Shown in pieces: positions 8,953 to 18,267 of a DNA stretch of 64,000 bases. This DNA comes from Methylobacteriaceae bacterium (GTDB lineage: Bacteria; Pseudomonadota; Alphaproteobacteria; Rhizobiales; Beijerinckiaceae), in NCBI GenBank assembly GCA_947444195.1, contig CANEZL010000007.1, positions 68,235 to 132,234 on the forward strand, in the 5' to 3' direction. Every line of letters begins with the position of its first letter. The stretch's first letter is position 1. The translations under genes and the position numbers were made by a program. The notes under the pieces were generated by a model that was given only the letters and a program-made list of their open reading frames with translations, was not told the origin of the DNA and did no database searches.

Positions 8953-9487
8953 CGGGCGGGATCGGCGGCGCAGGCCCTCGCGGGGTCTGCGCCGTATTCG
9001 CACGCCGCCTTCCTTCCCCCTTCGCACATCCGGGACGGGTTTCGGTCGATCGCGTCGGGTTAAGCCCCGCACCGTCATCCCGGGGCCGCGCGGCGGAGCC
9101 CAGGATCCAGGCCCACCGAAAAGGCAGAGTGGGCCATGACGGTGTTCACGGGTTGCACGCTCCGCGCCCCCTCCGGGTCCGGGCTCGCTCTTCGCGCGCC
9201 CCGGAATGACGGCGGCGAACGCTTACCGAAGCGATCGACCGGAACCCGCACGAGATGCGCGATCCGGAAAACGGTATCGCGAGCCTCCTCGAAGGGCATT
9301 CCCCGAAGCGAGCCCTCGCTCGGAGCCTGAAGGAGAGGGCCCGCAGACGCTCGCGCGTCGTCTCAGAGCAAGGTCGCGTTCAGGGGAAGCATCTCCGCCG
9401 CCCGCGGACCTTGCCGCGAAGCACAGAGCGCGTCACGGCAGCACGTGCGCCCGTTCCGTGGGCCGGCCGAGGATCGATGGATTGAAG
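8953..9487. other. Gene-free stretch with a dispersed element
   Basis: The left part up to 9038 shows nothing recognisable. A 207-bp inverted-repeat element occupies 9039-9245. The remainder to the tRNA holds GC-rich sequence without a convincing gene. Confidence 0.6.
9039..9245 (+). repeat. MITE-like palindromic element, copy A
   Basis: A 207-bp element with outer imperfect terminal inverted repeats of about 24 bases; the right end reads, on the opposite strand, GTTCCGGTCGATCGCTTCGG. An inner pair of ends (CCGTCATCCCGGGG at 9072 and CCCCGGAATGACGG ending at 9212) bounds a 141-bp core. It is highly similar to copy B at 35878-36085, and its core matches copy C at 48803-48943. It encodes no protein. 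No target duplication was identified. Confidence 0.8.
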
Positions 9488-9562
9488 TGGTGCTGCGAGA
9501 GAGGATTGAACTCTCGACCTCCTCATTACCAATGAGGTGCTCTACCACTGAGCTACCGCAGC
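9488..9562 (-). tRNA. tRNA-Thr (anticodon GGT)
   Basis: Read on the minus strand, the 75 bases begin GCTGCGGTAGCTCAG and form a full cloverleaf. The anticodon arm is CTCAT-TGGTAAT-GAG with anticodon GGT, which decodes ACC/ACT threonine codons. The T arm is GAGAG-TTCAATC-CTCTC, and the encoded 3' CCA is at 9488-9490. The acceptor stem has one G-T pair at its base. Confidence 0.95.
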
Positions 9563-9614
9563 AGGAGGGTCGGGCCGTCGGCCCCGTGGGGCGCTCGCCA
9601 GCGACGAAGGGGGG

Positions 9615-9641
9615 ATTATAGGATCGCGGCGGACTTGGCAA
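9615..9641 (-). promoter_or_regulatory. Probable sigma-70-type promoter of the tRNA-Thr gene
   Basis: On the minus strand a perfect TATAAT (9620 to 9615) lies about 53 bases before the tRNA 5' end, preceded by TTGCCA (9641 to 9636). The spacer of 15 bases is short, so the -35 assignment is tentative. Confidence 0.5.
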
Positions 9642-9737
9642 TCGTCCGGCGACGCATTTCTCGGCCCGTTCCGCGAGCGGACCGGGCAGCCCGCGCCGCG
9701 CGCCCGGGAACCGGCGGACCGGCCCGCGGGACGTGCC

Positions 9738-10184
9738 TCAGGCCTTGCCGTCCCGCTTCAGCGTCGCGCGGATGATGGCCGACAGGCCCGGCTCGGAGAC
9801 CGCCTCTGCGGCCTCGGCGGGGGCGAACCAGCGCAGTTCCCGCTGGTGCTGCTCGGGCCAGCGGTTGAGCTGCTTGCGCACCTCGAGGGGGAAGACCTTC
9901 ACTTGGCAGAGCACCGAGTCGCGGTTCTTGAGGCGCTTCTCGTAGAGGTAGAAGCCGAGCGGGCGCTTGCCGATATGCCCGATCAGGCCGGCCTCCTCGT
10001 AGGCTTCCTGCTGGGCGGCCTCGTAGGGCTTGCGGCCCTTCATCGGCCAGCCCTTGGGGATCACCCAGCGGCGGCTCTCCCGCGAGGTGACCAGCAGGAC
10101 GTCGTAGGCGCCGTCGGGCAGGCTGCGGAAGGGGAGGGCACCGATCTGCCGCCGGGCTTCGGCCTCTTCGGTCGCAGCCGTCAC
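9738..10184 (-). CDS. Nudix hydrolase
   Basis: A 148-residue protein with a Nudix fold. The metal-binding core QEAYEEAGL is intact in its glutamates, but two other consensus positions of the Nudix box are replaced (Arg for the first Glu, Gln for Arg), as in many alphaproteobacterial homologues that contain PKGWPMKGRKPYEAA. Such proteins cleave nucleoside diphosphates linked to another group; the substrate here is unknown. The start is taken at GTG 10184, since residues further upstream look non-coding. The gene is monocistronic. Confidence 0.8.
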   Translation of the reverse strand: MTAATEEAEARRQIGALPFRSLPDGAYDVLLVTSRESRRWVIPKGWPMKGRKPYEAAQQEAYEEAGLIGHIGKRPLGFYLYEKRLKNRDSVLCQVKVFPLEVRKQLNRWPEQHQRELRWFAPAEAAEAVSEPGLSAIIRATLKRDGKA

Positions 10185-10759
10185 GATGCGCGGCCACCGG
10201 TTGGGGGGCGCGGGTCCGTGGCCTTCCGCACCGTCGGCGCGGGAGCCCCGTCGACGGCACGAAGACGGCAACGATGCAGCCGATCGACCGGGAACGTCAG
10301 TGGAGGATGCTGGAGGATCACTAGACTGGGCTCGAAACTCGGAGCGCGACAAGACAAGTCGAGATCCGGACCTATACCATTGCCGAGATCGATAGAAAGA
10401 CGCCACGGCGACACGATTCGTCGCGCTGTCGCCACCGGGCCACGTCCTCCGCTCGGATTCATTCCGCCTCCCGGCCGGCCATTCCCTCATAGGTGGGAAG
10501 CACGGGAGGATCGCGGACGTTCCCGACCTGCGGCGCGATGCCGGGCGGGACCGGCGCCCCGCGGAGATATCCGTCAGCGGCGAGCGGCGCGGTCACGGCC
10601 GGAGGCGCCGGGCGGCCCGTCCGACGCCTTCCGGTCCATCGGCTCGTAAGCGCGCCGCGCGAGCCCGTCGCCTCGGAGCGTTGAGCAGGATCCCGGGCGC
10701 CGCTCCGCGGTCCCGGGACAGAGAGGCGCCGAACCGGCTGCCGGCCCGGCGCGATGCCC
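10185..10759. other. Gene-free stretch, nothing recognised
   Basis: About 575 bases between the Nudix gene and hemY. Open frames here are short and lack coding character. No copy of the dispersed element, hairpin terminator or clear promoter was found. Confidence 0.5.
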
Positions 10760-12253
10760 TCAGGCGATCTGCCGGGCCTTCTCCGTCTCCACCGCCGCCG
10801 GGGTGGCGCCGGGCACCGGAAGGACGACGGGGCTCGCCGCGCCGACGGGGGGAACGGCCGCGGGCGGGGCCGGCTCGGGCTTCGGGGCCGCGGGCAGGGG
10901 CGGCGGCGCGATGATGCTCGCCTTCTCCGGCGCGGGCTCGTCCGCCTCGGCCTCGGGCGGCGGGGCGAGGGTGTTCGGCGGCTCGCGCCAGGCGAAGGCG
11001 TCGAGGCGGCCCGTGACCGGGGAGACCGGGGCCCAGGTCTCGGAGGCGAAGCCGTCGGCGATCCAGACCGGGTCGCGCGGGGCATGGGCGGCCCGGGCCA
11101 GCCACTCGCGGGCGCGGCCGGAGCCGGCGCCGTGCTCGGCCTCCTCGATGCGGGCCATCAGCAGGCAGGTCCGCACGGTGGGACGCTCGGCCACAAGGGG
11201 CTTCAGCGCGTCGCGCGCCTGGGCGAATTCCCGGGCGTCGAGGGCGGCCTGAGCGATGGCGAGGCGCGCCTCCGGATGCCAGGAGGAGAGCTTGGCCAGC
11301 GTCTCGGCCCGGGCGAGGCGGTCGCGCACGGAATCACCCGTGCGCAGGCCGAGATAGACCTTCGCGAGGTCGGGATGCGGGTTCGCCTTCCAGGCGGCCT
11401 CGACGATCTTGGCGGCCTTGCGCAGGTCGCCCCGGCGGGCGAGCAGCCGGCCGGCGATGGAGGCGGCCGGCACGAGATCGGGGGCGAGCTTCACGGCCTG
11501 AAGGGCACGTTCGGTGGCCGCTTCCGGCTCGCCGGCCTCCCGCCGCTGGGCGGCCGCGGTGAGCAGGACGGCGCGCTGGCGGCGGGCGGCGGACTTGTCG
11601 AGGAGGCCGAGGGAGCCGCGGCGCTCCACGGTCTCCAGGGCCCCGCCCCAATCGCCGTCCGCGCACTGCGATTCGAGAACGGCCTCGTTCGCCCAGGTCA
11701 CGCTCGGGGACAGGCGGGCGGCCTCGGCGGCGTAGGCGCGGGCGGCGACCTCGTCCTCGCGGCGGCGCGCCTCCACGAACAGGCCGCGCAGGCCGAGAAC
11801 CCGCGTCTCCGGATCGTCGACCATGCGCTGGAAGGCGCTCTCCGCCGCCTGGCGGTCGCCCGAGATCTGGGCCGCCTGCGCCTTGAGGAGCAGGGTCAGG
11901 GGCTGCTCGCCGAGGAGGCGCTCCGCGTCGCCGGCATGGCGCCGGGCGGCCAGGGGATCGCCGGAACCCACGGCGACCATGCCCCTGGACAGGGCGGCGA
12001 GGCCCTTGGCGCGCCGGCGGTCGCGCGAGCCGCGCACCAGCCACTCGGGCAGGTTGATCACGCCGCGCACGAGCGCCCAGACCAGGCCGACGGCGACGGC
12101 CGCGATCAGCACGCCGACGAGGGCGACGGCGAGGCTCGTCGCCACCTCGTAGCCGTTCCAGGTGATGGTCACGACGCCGGGCCGGTCGGCGATCCACACC
12201 GCTCCGAAGGCGGCGAGAGCGAGAAAGGCCAGGAAGGCCAGAGCGCGCCACAT
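10760..12253 (-). CDS. hemY: HemY-like inner membrane TPR protein
   Basis: A 497-residue protein with two N-terminal membrane segments (about 3-22 and 38-66) and the HemY N-terminal signature RPGVVTITWNGYEVATSLAV, followed by TPR-like helical repeats to about residue 390 and a Pro/Ala-rich tail. HemY of this family is linked to haem biosynthesis by position; its biochemical role is unsettled, and it is not the protoporphyrinogen oxidase of the same name. It is last in the order hemD, Mic60-like, hemY and shares their strand. Confidence 0.88.
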   Translation of the reverse strand: MWRALAFLAFLALAAFGAVWIADRPGVVTITWNGYEVATSLAVALVGVLIAAVAVGLVWALVRGVINLPEWLVRGSRDRRRAKGLAALSRGMVAVGSGDPLAARRHAGDAERLLGEQPLTLLLKAQAAQISGDRQAAESAFQRMVDDPETRVLGLRGLFVEARRREDEVAARAYAAEAARLSPSVTWANEAVLESQCADGDWGGALETVERRGSLGLLDKSAARRQRAVLLTAAAQRREAGEPEAATERALQAVKLAPDLVPAASIAGRLLARRGDLRKAAKIVEAAWKANPHPDLAKVYLGLRTGDSVRDRLARAETLAKLSSWHPEARLAIAQAALDAREFAQARDALKPLVAERPTVRTCLLMARIEEAEHGAGSGRAREWLARAAHAPRDPVWIADGFASETWAPVSPVTGRLDAFAWREPPNTLAPPPEAEADEPAPEKASIIAPPPLPAAPKPEPAPPAAVPPVGAASPVVLPVPGATPAAVETEKARQIA

Positions 12254-12320
12254 GGGTCAGGTTCTCCTGTCGGCGTCCGCCGGGCGGGCGCCGCACGAAG
12301 GGTTGGGAGGCGGGCCGGGC

Positions 12321-14618
12321 CTACTGGCCGGCCGGAATGTTCTTGAAGGCATCCGAGAGCAGCCCCTGCGCGGCCTGCGCCGCGGCGGCGCGCGCCTTCA
12401 AGCGCTGGCCGAAGGAGGCGGCCTCGGCCTTCGCCGCGTCGGGCAGCGCCTCGAAGGCCTTGGCCGCCTCCTGGATCGCCCCGCGGTCGAGGGCCGCCTG
12501 GACCTTGCCCACCGGATCCGCCTCCGGCTCGGTCCCCGAGGCCGGCGGGGCATCGACCCGGCGGACCTGCACGATCGAGTCGGCCATGCTCAGGAGCCGG
12601 GCCTTCAGGTCGCCCGACTCGGCGACGCTGCGGGCCTCGGCCGCGCGCTTGGCGGCGGCCGCCTTCTCGGCGACGGGGCGGAACTCCGCGGCGAGCTGCG
12701 CCGCGCTCGGCGCGCCGCTCTCGGCGAAGGGCGCCAGGGCGTCCGCCCGTCCCGAGGCCGCGGGCTCCAGCTTGCGCAGGGTCGCGAGCGGCTCGGCATA
12801 GGGGGCGCCGGTGGCGAGCGCGGCGGCGATCCGGTCGGCGGTGACGACGCGCAGCGCCGCCTGCACCGTCGTGGCCTGGGCGCGCTCGGCGAGCGCCTTG
12901 TCCAGGGCGGCGATCTTCTGGTTCTGCTCGTCGAGGGCGCGCTGGGCGTTGCGCGCCGCCTCCTGGGCCTGGCTGCGCCCGGCCTCGGCGGCCTGCTGGC
13001 TCGCCTGCGTGGCGCTCTGCACCGCTTCGGTGGCGGCCTTCACGCGCTCGTCGAGGCTCTTCTGCAGGGCGTCCAGGCGCTGGGCCAGGGCCTGATCCTC
13101 CTGGGCGTTCGAGCCGGTCCGCTTCTCCAGTTCGGCGAGCTTGGCCGAGACGTCGCCCTGCGCGGCGGGCCGCGATTCCAGGGCCTTCACCCGCTCGGAC
13201 AGGGCGGTGAGATCGCCCGCCGGAGCGCCGTCCTTCGCCGCGGCCGGCTCGCGGCCGGGCTCCTCCTGGAGGGCGGCGACGCGCTGGTCGAGCCCGTCGA
13301 GGCGGGCGACGATGTCCGGGGGCAGGGCGGGGGCCGGCGCCTGGGCCGGGGCCGCGCCGCCTTCCGCGGGCGCCGCGCCCCCGGTCGCCTGGGCGAGGGC
13401 CTGCCGGGCGGTCGCCTCGGCGGACTTCACCGCCTCCGACAGGGGCTTCAGGGCGGCCTCGTTGCCGGCCACCCGCTTGTCGAGGGCGGCGAGGGCGTCG
13501 CGCGGGGCGAGCCCGGCGAGGCGCTGGTCGAGGGCCGAGAGCTGGCCCGAGACGCGCTGCTCCAGAGCGTTCATGCGGGCGTCGTCGCGCTGGCCGAGCA
13601 GGCCGCCGCGGTCGGCGCCGAAGAGCAGGCCCGCGCCGATGACGCCGCCGACGAGGCCCGCCGCCGCGATCGAGCCGAGACCGGGGCCGCGCCGCGGCTC
13701 CGCGGACGGGGCGGCCTTCGGCGCGGGGCTCGCGCCCGCCGCCTTGGGAGCGTCCTTCGCGGGGCCGGCCGGGCCGGCGGCCCCCTTGGCCTGCTCCTGC
13801 GCCTTCGCGTGCTCCTTGGCCTGCTCCTTGGCCGCTTCCGCCGGATCGGGGACGCGCTTGGCCTTGAGATCGATGATGGGGCCGGCCGTCACCGCGGCCG
13901 CCGTCGGACGCGGGCCCGGGGTCGCGCCCGCGGACTTCTCGGCGTCGGTTGCGGGGGAGCCCGGCCTGCCCGGCTCGGGCTTGGCGGCGTCGGGCTTGAT
14001 GGAGTCAGGCTTGGCGGGATCGGGTTTCGCGGCTTCCGGCTTGGCGGGGTCGGCCTTCGGGGGATCGCCCTTGCCGGCCTCGGGCTTGAGGCCGGCCGGA
14101 CCCGGCTCGACCTTCCCGGCCTCCGGCTTGCCCGGCTCGGATCTCGAGGCGTCGGGCTTGGGGGGCTCGGACTTACCAAGCTCGGATTTGCCGGGCTCGG
14201 GTTTGCCAGGCTCGGACTTGATGGGCTCGGATCCGGAGAGAGGCTTGGCGGCCTGCCCGCTCACCGCGGGGCCCGCGGGCCTGGCGGCACCGGGGGCGCC
14301 CGCGCCGGCCGGGGTCGCCGGGCTGGGGGCGCCGGGCTTCGGACCGCTGCCGAACGCGCCGGGAACTGGGGGCCTGGCCGCGTCCTTCGCGGGCTCCTTC
14401 GCCGAGTCCTTGGGCGCATCGGCGCGGCCCGGCTCCACCTTCGCTCCGGGCACAGGTCCGCCCTTGCCCGGCTCGGGCCTGGGGCCGGCGCCGGGCACCG
14501 GCTTGCCGGGGGAGGAGGCGGGACCGGCGGAGCCCTTGTCCGAGGTCGGCGCGTTCGGGCGGTTCGCGTCGTTGGAAGGTGGCTTCACGGGCCGTTTCTC
14601 TCCGATCCTCACCGGCAC
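12321..14618 (-). CDS. Mitofilin/Mic60-like membrane protein (COG4223)
   Basis: A protein of up to 765 residues. The first roughly 310 residues are Pro/Lys/Glu/Ala-rich with repeated KPEPGK- and KPDPAK-like units, then comes one membrane segment (about 313-333), a long coiled coil (about 345-560) and a C-terminal mitofilin-like helical domain. In alphaproteobacteria Mic60 homologues lie next to hem genes and shape the inner membrane and its contacts with the outer membrane, so the position between hemD and hemY supports the call. GTG 14618 and GTG 14588 (preceded by GGAGA) are both possible starts. The N-terminal segment is unusually long. Confidence 0.8.
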   Translation of the reverse strand: MPVRIGEKRPVKPPSNDANRPNAPTSDKGSAGPASSPGKPVPGAGPRPEPGKGGPVPGAKVEPGRADAPKDSAKEPAKDAARPPVPGAFGSGPKPGAPSPATPAGAGAPGAARPAGPAVSGQAAKPLSGSEPIKSEPGKPEPGKSELGKSEPPKPDASRSEPGKPEAGKVEPGPAGLKPEAGKGDPPKADPAKPEAAKPDPAKPDSIKPDAAKPEPGRPGSPATDAEKSAGATPGPRPTAAAVTAGPIIDLKAKRVPDPAEAAKEQAKEHAKAQEQAKGAAGPAGPAKDAPKAAGASPAPKAAPSAEPRRGPGLGSIAAAGLVGGVIGAGLLFGADRGGLLGQRDDARMNALEQRVSGQLSALDQRLAGLAPRDALAALDKRVAGNEAALKPLSEAVKSAEATARQALAQATGGAAPAEGGAAPAQAPAPALPPDIVARLDGLDQRVAALQEEPGREPAAAKDGAPAGDLTALSERVKALESRPAAQGDVSAKLAELEKRTGSNAQEDQALAQRLDALQKSLDERVKAATEAVQSATQASQQAAEAGRSQAQEAARNAQRALDEQNQKIAALDKALAERAQATTVQAALRVVTADRIAAALATGAPYAEPLATLRKLEPAASGRADALAPFAESGAPSAAQLAAEFRPVAEKAAAAKRAAEARSVAESGDLKARLLSMADSIVQVRRVDAPPASGTEPEADPVGKVQAALDRGAIQEAAKAFEALPDAAKAEAASFGQRLKARAAAAQAAQGLLSDAFKNIPAGQ

Positions 14619-14752
14619 GCGCGCCGTCCGTTCCCCGGGGCGCGGAGCGCGAGGGGGCGGGGCGCGGCGATGCGGCGGCCTGTTCTCCGCTGCCCTCCTA
14701 GCATCGCAGGCTTCGCCGGGGCGAGAGCCGTTGCGACAGTCGGATGGCCGCG

Positions 14753-15448
14753 TCAGCGAAGTCCGGCGAGGAGGTCGTCCTCGCGCGGTCGCGCCGGAAC
14801 GAAATGGATCACGATCCCCGCGGCGGCCAGGGGTACGGCCACGTCGTCCGACAGGCAGTAATGCCGAAGGCGGCCGAAAGCTCCATCGAGACCGGCCCCT
14901 CGCGCGAGTTCCAGGGCGGTCGCCGCGCTCCGGCGCGAGTAGTGCAGCGCCCCGTCGAGGTCCGGCAGGGCGCGCGCGGCGGCGGCGGGCAGCGCCGCGA
15001 GCGGGTGGGCGGCGTAGGCGACGTGGACCGCGACGGGGAAGCCGGCGGCTTCGAGGGAGGCGGCGGGCTCGGCCTTGCGGTCGGCCCCGGCGATCTGGAG
15101 GATGCAGGCCCCGGGCGCGAGCCTTGCACGGACCGCATGGGCGAGCCCCGCCGCGTCGCCGGGTCCCTCGTGGACGGGGCCGAGGCCGTGGGCGGCGGCC
15201 TCCTCGGCGGTGCGCGGCCCCACCGCGAAGACCGGGCGTCCGGCGAGCCCGGCCCGGTCGGCGGGGGCGAGGGCGGCGAGCGCCTGGGGGCTCGTCAGCA
15301 GCACCGCGTCGAAGGGCCGGCCCGGCAGGGGCTCGCCGGTCGGCCGCACCGCCAGGACGGGGGCCACCAGCGGCTCGTGGCCGCGCTCGGCGAGGAGCCG
15401 GCCCGTGCGGGACGCGCCGGGCTCGGGCCGGGCCACCCAGAGGCGCAC
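14753..15448 (-). CDS. hemD: Uroporphyrinogen-III synthase
   Basis: A 231-residue protein with the two-lobed HemD pattern: LWVARPEPGASRTGRLLAERG at the start, VLLTSPQALAAL, PVFAVGPRTAEEAAAHGL, and a second lobe with ILQIAGADRK. The enzyme closes and inverts ring D of hydroxymethylbilane in tetrapyrrole synthesis. The family is poorly conserved, but the order with the Mic60-like gene and hemY supports the call. Its start lies four bases after the stop of the upstream epimerase gene. hemC is not in the window. Confidence 0.82.
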   Translation of the reverse strand: MRLWVARPEPGASRTGRLLAERGHEPLVAPVLAVRPTGEPLPGRPFDAVLLTSPQALAALAPADRAGLAGRPVFAVGPRTAEEAAAHGLGPVHEGPGDAAGLAHAVRARLAPGACILQIAGADRKAEPAASLEAAGFPVAVHVAYAAHPLAALPAAAARALPDLDGALHYSRRSAATALELARGAGLDGAFGRLRHYCLSDDVAVPLAAAGIVIHFVPARPREDDLLAGLR

Positions 15449-15452
15449 GCCC

Positions 15453-16331
15453 TCAGCCTTCGAGGTCGAGGCGCACCCCGTGACGGGCCTCGGCGCCGGG
15501 GGCGAGGTCGCGCTGCCCGTCGCGTTGGCTCAACGGGCCCGCGAAGCCCGCCCAGTCGGCGTGCCCGGTCCAGCATTCGAGGGAGAGGAAGGGCGCGGTG
15601 GGCTTCGTCCAGACCGCGAGATGGGGGAAGTCGGCCATCTCCATGCGGATCGCCCGGCCGCCGGGTCCGGTGAAGCGCATGGTCCGGCTCGCCGCGTTGC
15701 GGAAGACCAGGGCCTCGGCGAACAGGTCGGGATCGAGGGGCAGGGTGTCGCCGCGGAGGGGGACCGGCCGCTCCTGGCGGAGGAGCAGGCCGCCCGCGCC
15801 GACCTCGGGCACCATCGCCCGCTCGGGATGCTCGAAGACGACGGCGTAGCCGCCGTCCCGCGCGCGCTCCCCGCCCGCGAAGGGCCAGGGGAAGGCCGGG
15901 TGGAAGCCGATGGCGTAGGGCAGGGCGGTCTCGCCCGGATTGTGCACGCGGATCTCGAAATCGAGGCCGCGGGGGCGGATCCGCGCGGTGATGTCGAGGA
16001 CGAAGGCGAAGGGGTAGCGGGCCCGCGTCCCGGGCCCGTCGGTCAGGCGCAGGGTCGCGGCGTCCGCCGCCCGCGCGACGAGCGCGAAGGGCAGATCGCG
16101 GGCGAAGCCGTGCTGGCCCATCGGATAGGCCTGTCCGTCCACGCGGACGGCGCCGTCCGCGGAGGCGCCGACCACCGGGAAGAGCCAGGGGGCGTGCCGG
16201 TTCCAGTGGGCGGGATCGCCGCTCCAGAGATACTCCCGGCCCTCGACCTGCCAGGAGACCGGCTCGGCCCCGTCCAGGGCGATCCGCGCGCGGGTGCCGT
16301 CCGCCGCCGTCAGTTCGACCGTCTCACTCAT
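15453..16331 (-). CDS. Aldose 1-epimerase family protein
   Basis: A 292-residue galactose mutarotase-like beta-sandwich protein. Family features include EYLWSGDPAHWNRHAPWLFP near residues 33-52, a histidine in GQHGFARDLPF, and GFHPAFPWPF, which carries the second active-site histidine. Members epimerise free aldoses or hexose 6-phosphates; the sugar here is not known. The start codon sits inside a 12-bp tandem repeat. It is followed closely by hemD, so the two are probably cotranscribed although functionally unrelated. Confidence 0.82.
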   Translation of the reverse strand: MSETVELTAADGTRARIALDGAEPVSWQVEGREYLWSGDPAHWNRHAPWLFPVVGASADGAVRVDGQAYPMGQHGFARDLPFALVARAADAATLRLTDGPGTRARYPFAFVLDITARIRPRGLDFEIRVHNPGETALPYAIGFHPAFPWPFAGGERARDGGYAVVFEHPERAMVPEVGAGGLLLRQERPVPLRGDTLPLDPDLFAEALVFRNAASRTMRFTGPGGRAIRMEMADFPHLAVWTKPTAPFLSLECWTGHADWAGFAGPLSQRDGQRDLAPGAEARHGVRLDLEG

Positions 16332-16365
16332 GCCTGATCCTCTGCCTGATCCTCTGCCTGATCCC
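16331..16365. repeat. 12-bp tandem repeat at a start codon
   Basis: The unit TGCCTGATCCTC occurs almost three times in a row, directly upstream of and touching the epimerase ATG. On the coding strand each unit carries an AGG-type Shine-Dalgarno-like sequence. Confidence 0.8.
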
Positions 16366-16409
16366 AGCCTCGCGTCGGGATCTCCATAACCGATCCGGCC
16401 GCCCCCCGC

Positions 16410-18161
16410 TCAGGCCGGGGCGCCGAGCTGGGGCAGAACCGCGGGGAGCGGCCCCGAGGCCACGATCCGCCCGCCGTCGAGGACGTGGACCGTGTCGGCG
16501 CCCTCCAGGCTGGTGAGCCGGTGGGCGATCATGACCAGCGTGCGGGTGCCGGCGAAGCGCCGCAGCGCGGCCATCACCGCCGCCTCGGTCTCCCCGTCCA
16601 GCGCCGAGGTCGCCTCGTCGAAGACCAGCACGTCGGGGTCGTGGTAGAGGGCGCGGGCGATGCCGATGCGCTGGCGCTGGCCGCCGCTGAGGCGCGCGCC
16701 CCGCTCGCCGACCCGGGCGCCGTAGCCCTCGGGCAGCGCCGCCACGAAATCGTGCGCGCCGGCGAGGCGGGCGGCGGCCTCGACCTTCGCCGGGTCGGGT
16801 GCGTCGAGGCCGAGCGCGATGTTCTCCGCCACCGTGCCGTCGATGAGGAAGACGTCCTGGGGCACGTAGCCGATGCGGTTCTGCCAGGCGGGGAGCGTGC
16901 CGGGGTCCAGGGGCACGCCGTCGACGCTGATGCGCCCGGCCGCGGGGGCGAGCAGGCCCAGCAGCAGGCCCACGAGGGTGGACTTGCCGGACCCCGTGCG
17001 GCCGACGAGGCCGACCGTGGCACCGGCGGGAATGGTGAGGTCGATGTCCCGCAGGGCGGGGCGGCCGGGCTCGTAGTCGAAGCCGACGCCCGCGAAGCGG
17101 ACCGCCTCCCGGAAGGGCAGGCGCTCGGCCGTGCGGGCGGGCCGCGGCGCCTCCAGGCCGAGCTCGTCCACGATCAGGCGCACGCCCGGCAGGTGGAAGC
17201 GCAGCAGCGCCAGCGCGTTGAAGATGTTCTGGAAGGCCGGCAGCATCCGGTAGCCGGCGAAGGCGAACAGGCCCAGCAGCGGCAGGATGCCCGCCGTGTC
17301 GAGCCCCTGCGAGAGGGCGAACAGCACCACCACCACCACGCCGCCGAAGGCCAAGGCCTCCACGACGAAGCGCGGCATCTGCCCGGTAACGAGGCTCTCG
17401 GCGCTGTCGCGGGCATAGGCGCGGGCGGGCGCCTCGAACCGGGCGGCGAAGGTCTCGGCCCGGCCGTAGAGCTTCAGCTCGGTCAGGGCCCCGAGCGTCT
17501 CCTGCACCACGCGGAAGCGGGTCTCGTTGTCCGCCACCGCCCGCGCCCCGATCCGGGCGAGCCGGGCCCGCACGAACAGGAAGATCCCCACATAGAGGCC
17601 GCCGAAGCCGCCGCCGAGAACCAGGGCGAGGCGCGGGGAATAGGCCACGAGGAACAGGATCACGGCGAGCGCCGAGACGGTCCGCGAGGCGACGACGGTG
17701 AGGGGGGTGAGCACGCCGACGACCAGCCGGTCGGTCTCGCTGAGCACGTTCTTGGCGAGTTCCGCGCTGTTGGCCTGGGCGAAGAACAGGCGTTCCCGGT
17801 CGAGGTAGCGGAACAGCAGGCGCCGGGCGAAGGCGTAGCCGGTGCGGTGGGTGAACAGGAGTTGCGCGTAGGTCAGCCCGGCATTGGCCAGGGCCGTGGT
17901 GAGGATGGCGGCGAGCGCCGCCGCCCCCGTGGCGAGGAGGAAGGCGCGCGGCTCGGAGAGGCCCAGCGCGTCCCGCCACGACGCGAGCCAGGGCAGCCGG
18001 TCGGCCGCTCCGGGATCGCCGACGAGGGTCAGGAACGGGATCACCGAGGCGACGCCCACGATCTCGAGGAGCCCGGCGCCCGCGAGCCCCGCGGCGATGA
18101 GCGCGAGGCGCCGCCGCTCCACCGCGGGCAGGAGGCGCAGGAGCGCGATCAGCGCGGGCAT
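16410..18161 (-). CDS. ABC exporter, fused permease and ATPase
   Basis: A 583-residue half-transporter: a six-helix membrane domain (about 15-320) and a C-terminal ATPase with Walker A GRTGSGKS, signature [15 protein letters not shown] and Walker [13 protein letters not shown], then an H-loop in [13 protein letters not shown]. The layout resembles PglK/MsbA-type lipid or glycolipid flippases. The substrate is unknown, though a glycan precursor is plausible given murJ nearby. It probably acts as a homodimer in the inner membrane. Confidence 0.88.
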   Translation of the reverse strand: MPALIALLRLLPAVERRRLALIAAGLAGAGLLEIVGVASVIPFLTLVGDPGAADRLPWLASWRDALGLSEPRAFLLATGAAALAAILTTALANAGLTYAQLLFTHRTGYAFARRLLFRYLDRERLFFAQANSAELAKNVLSETDRLVVGVLTPLTVVASRTVSALAVILFLVAYSPRLALVLGGGFGGLYVGIFLFVRARLARIGARAVADNETRFRVVQETLGALTELKLYGRAETFAARFEAPARAYARDSAESLVTGQMPRFVVEALAFGGVVVVVLFALSQGLDTAGILPLLGLFAFAGYRMLPAFQNIFNALALLRFHLPGVRLIVDELGLEAPRPARTAERLPFREAVRFAGVGFDYEPGRPALRDIDLTIPAGATVGLVGRTGSGKSTLVGLLLGLLAPAAGRISVDGVPLDPGTLPAWQNRIGYVPQDVFLIDGTVAENIALGLDAPDPAKVEAAARLAGAHDFVAALPEGYGARVGERGARLSGGQRQRIGIARALYHDPDVLVFDEATSALDGETEAAVMAALRRFAGTRTLVMIAHRLTSLEGADTVHVLDGGRIVASGPLPAVLPQLGAPA

Positions 18162-18267
18162 CGAGGCGGTCTGCGGGTCACGGCCATGGGGCCCGATACG
18201 GCGCTGGGCCCGGCCTGTCCACGCCGGAGCGCGCCGCGCCGGGGCGGAGGCGGTTCCGGCGCTCTGG

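Noticed and set aside
10181..10462. 93-codon minus-strand frame upstream of the Nudix gene
   Set aside because: No ribosome site, no domain and biased composition; it overlaps the Nudix start region.
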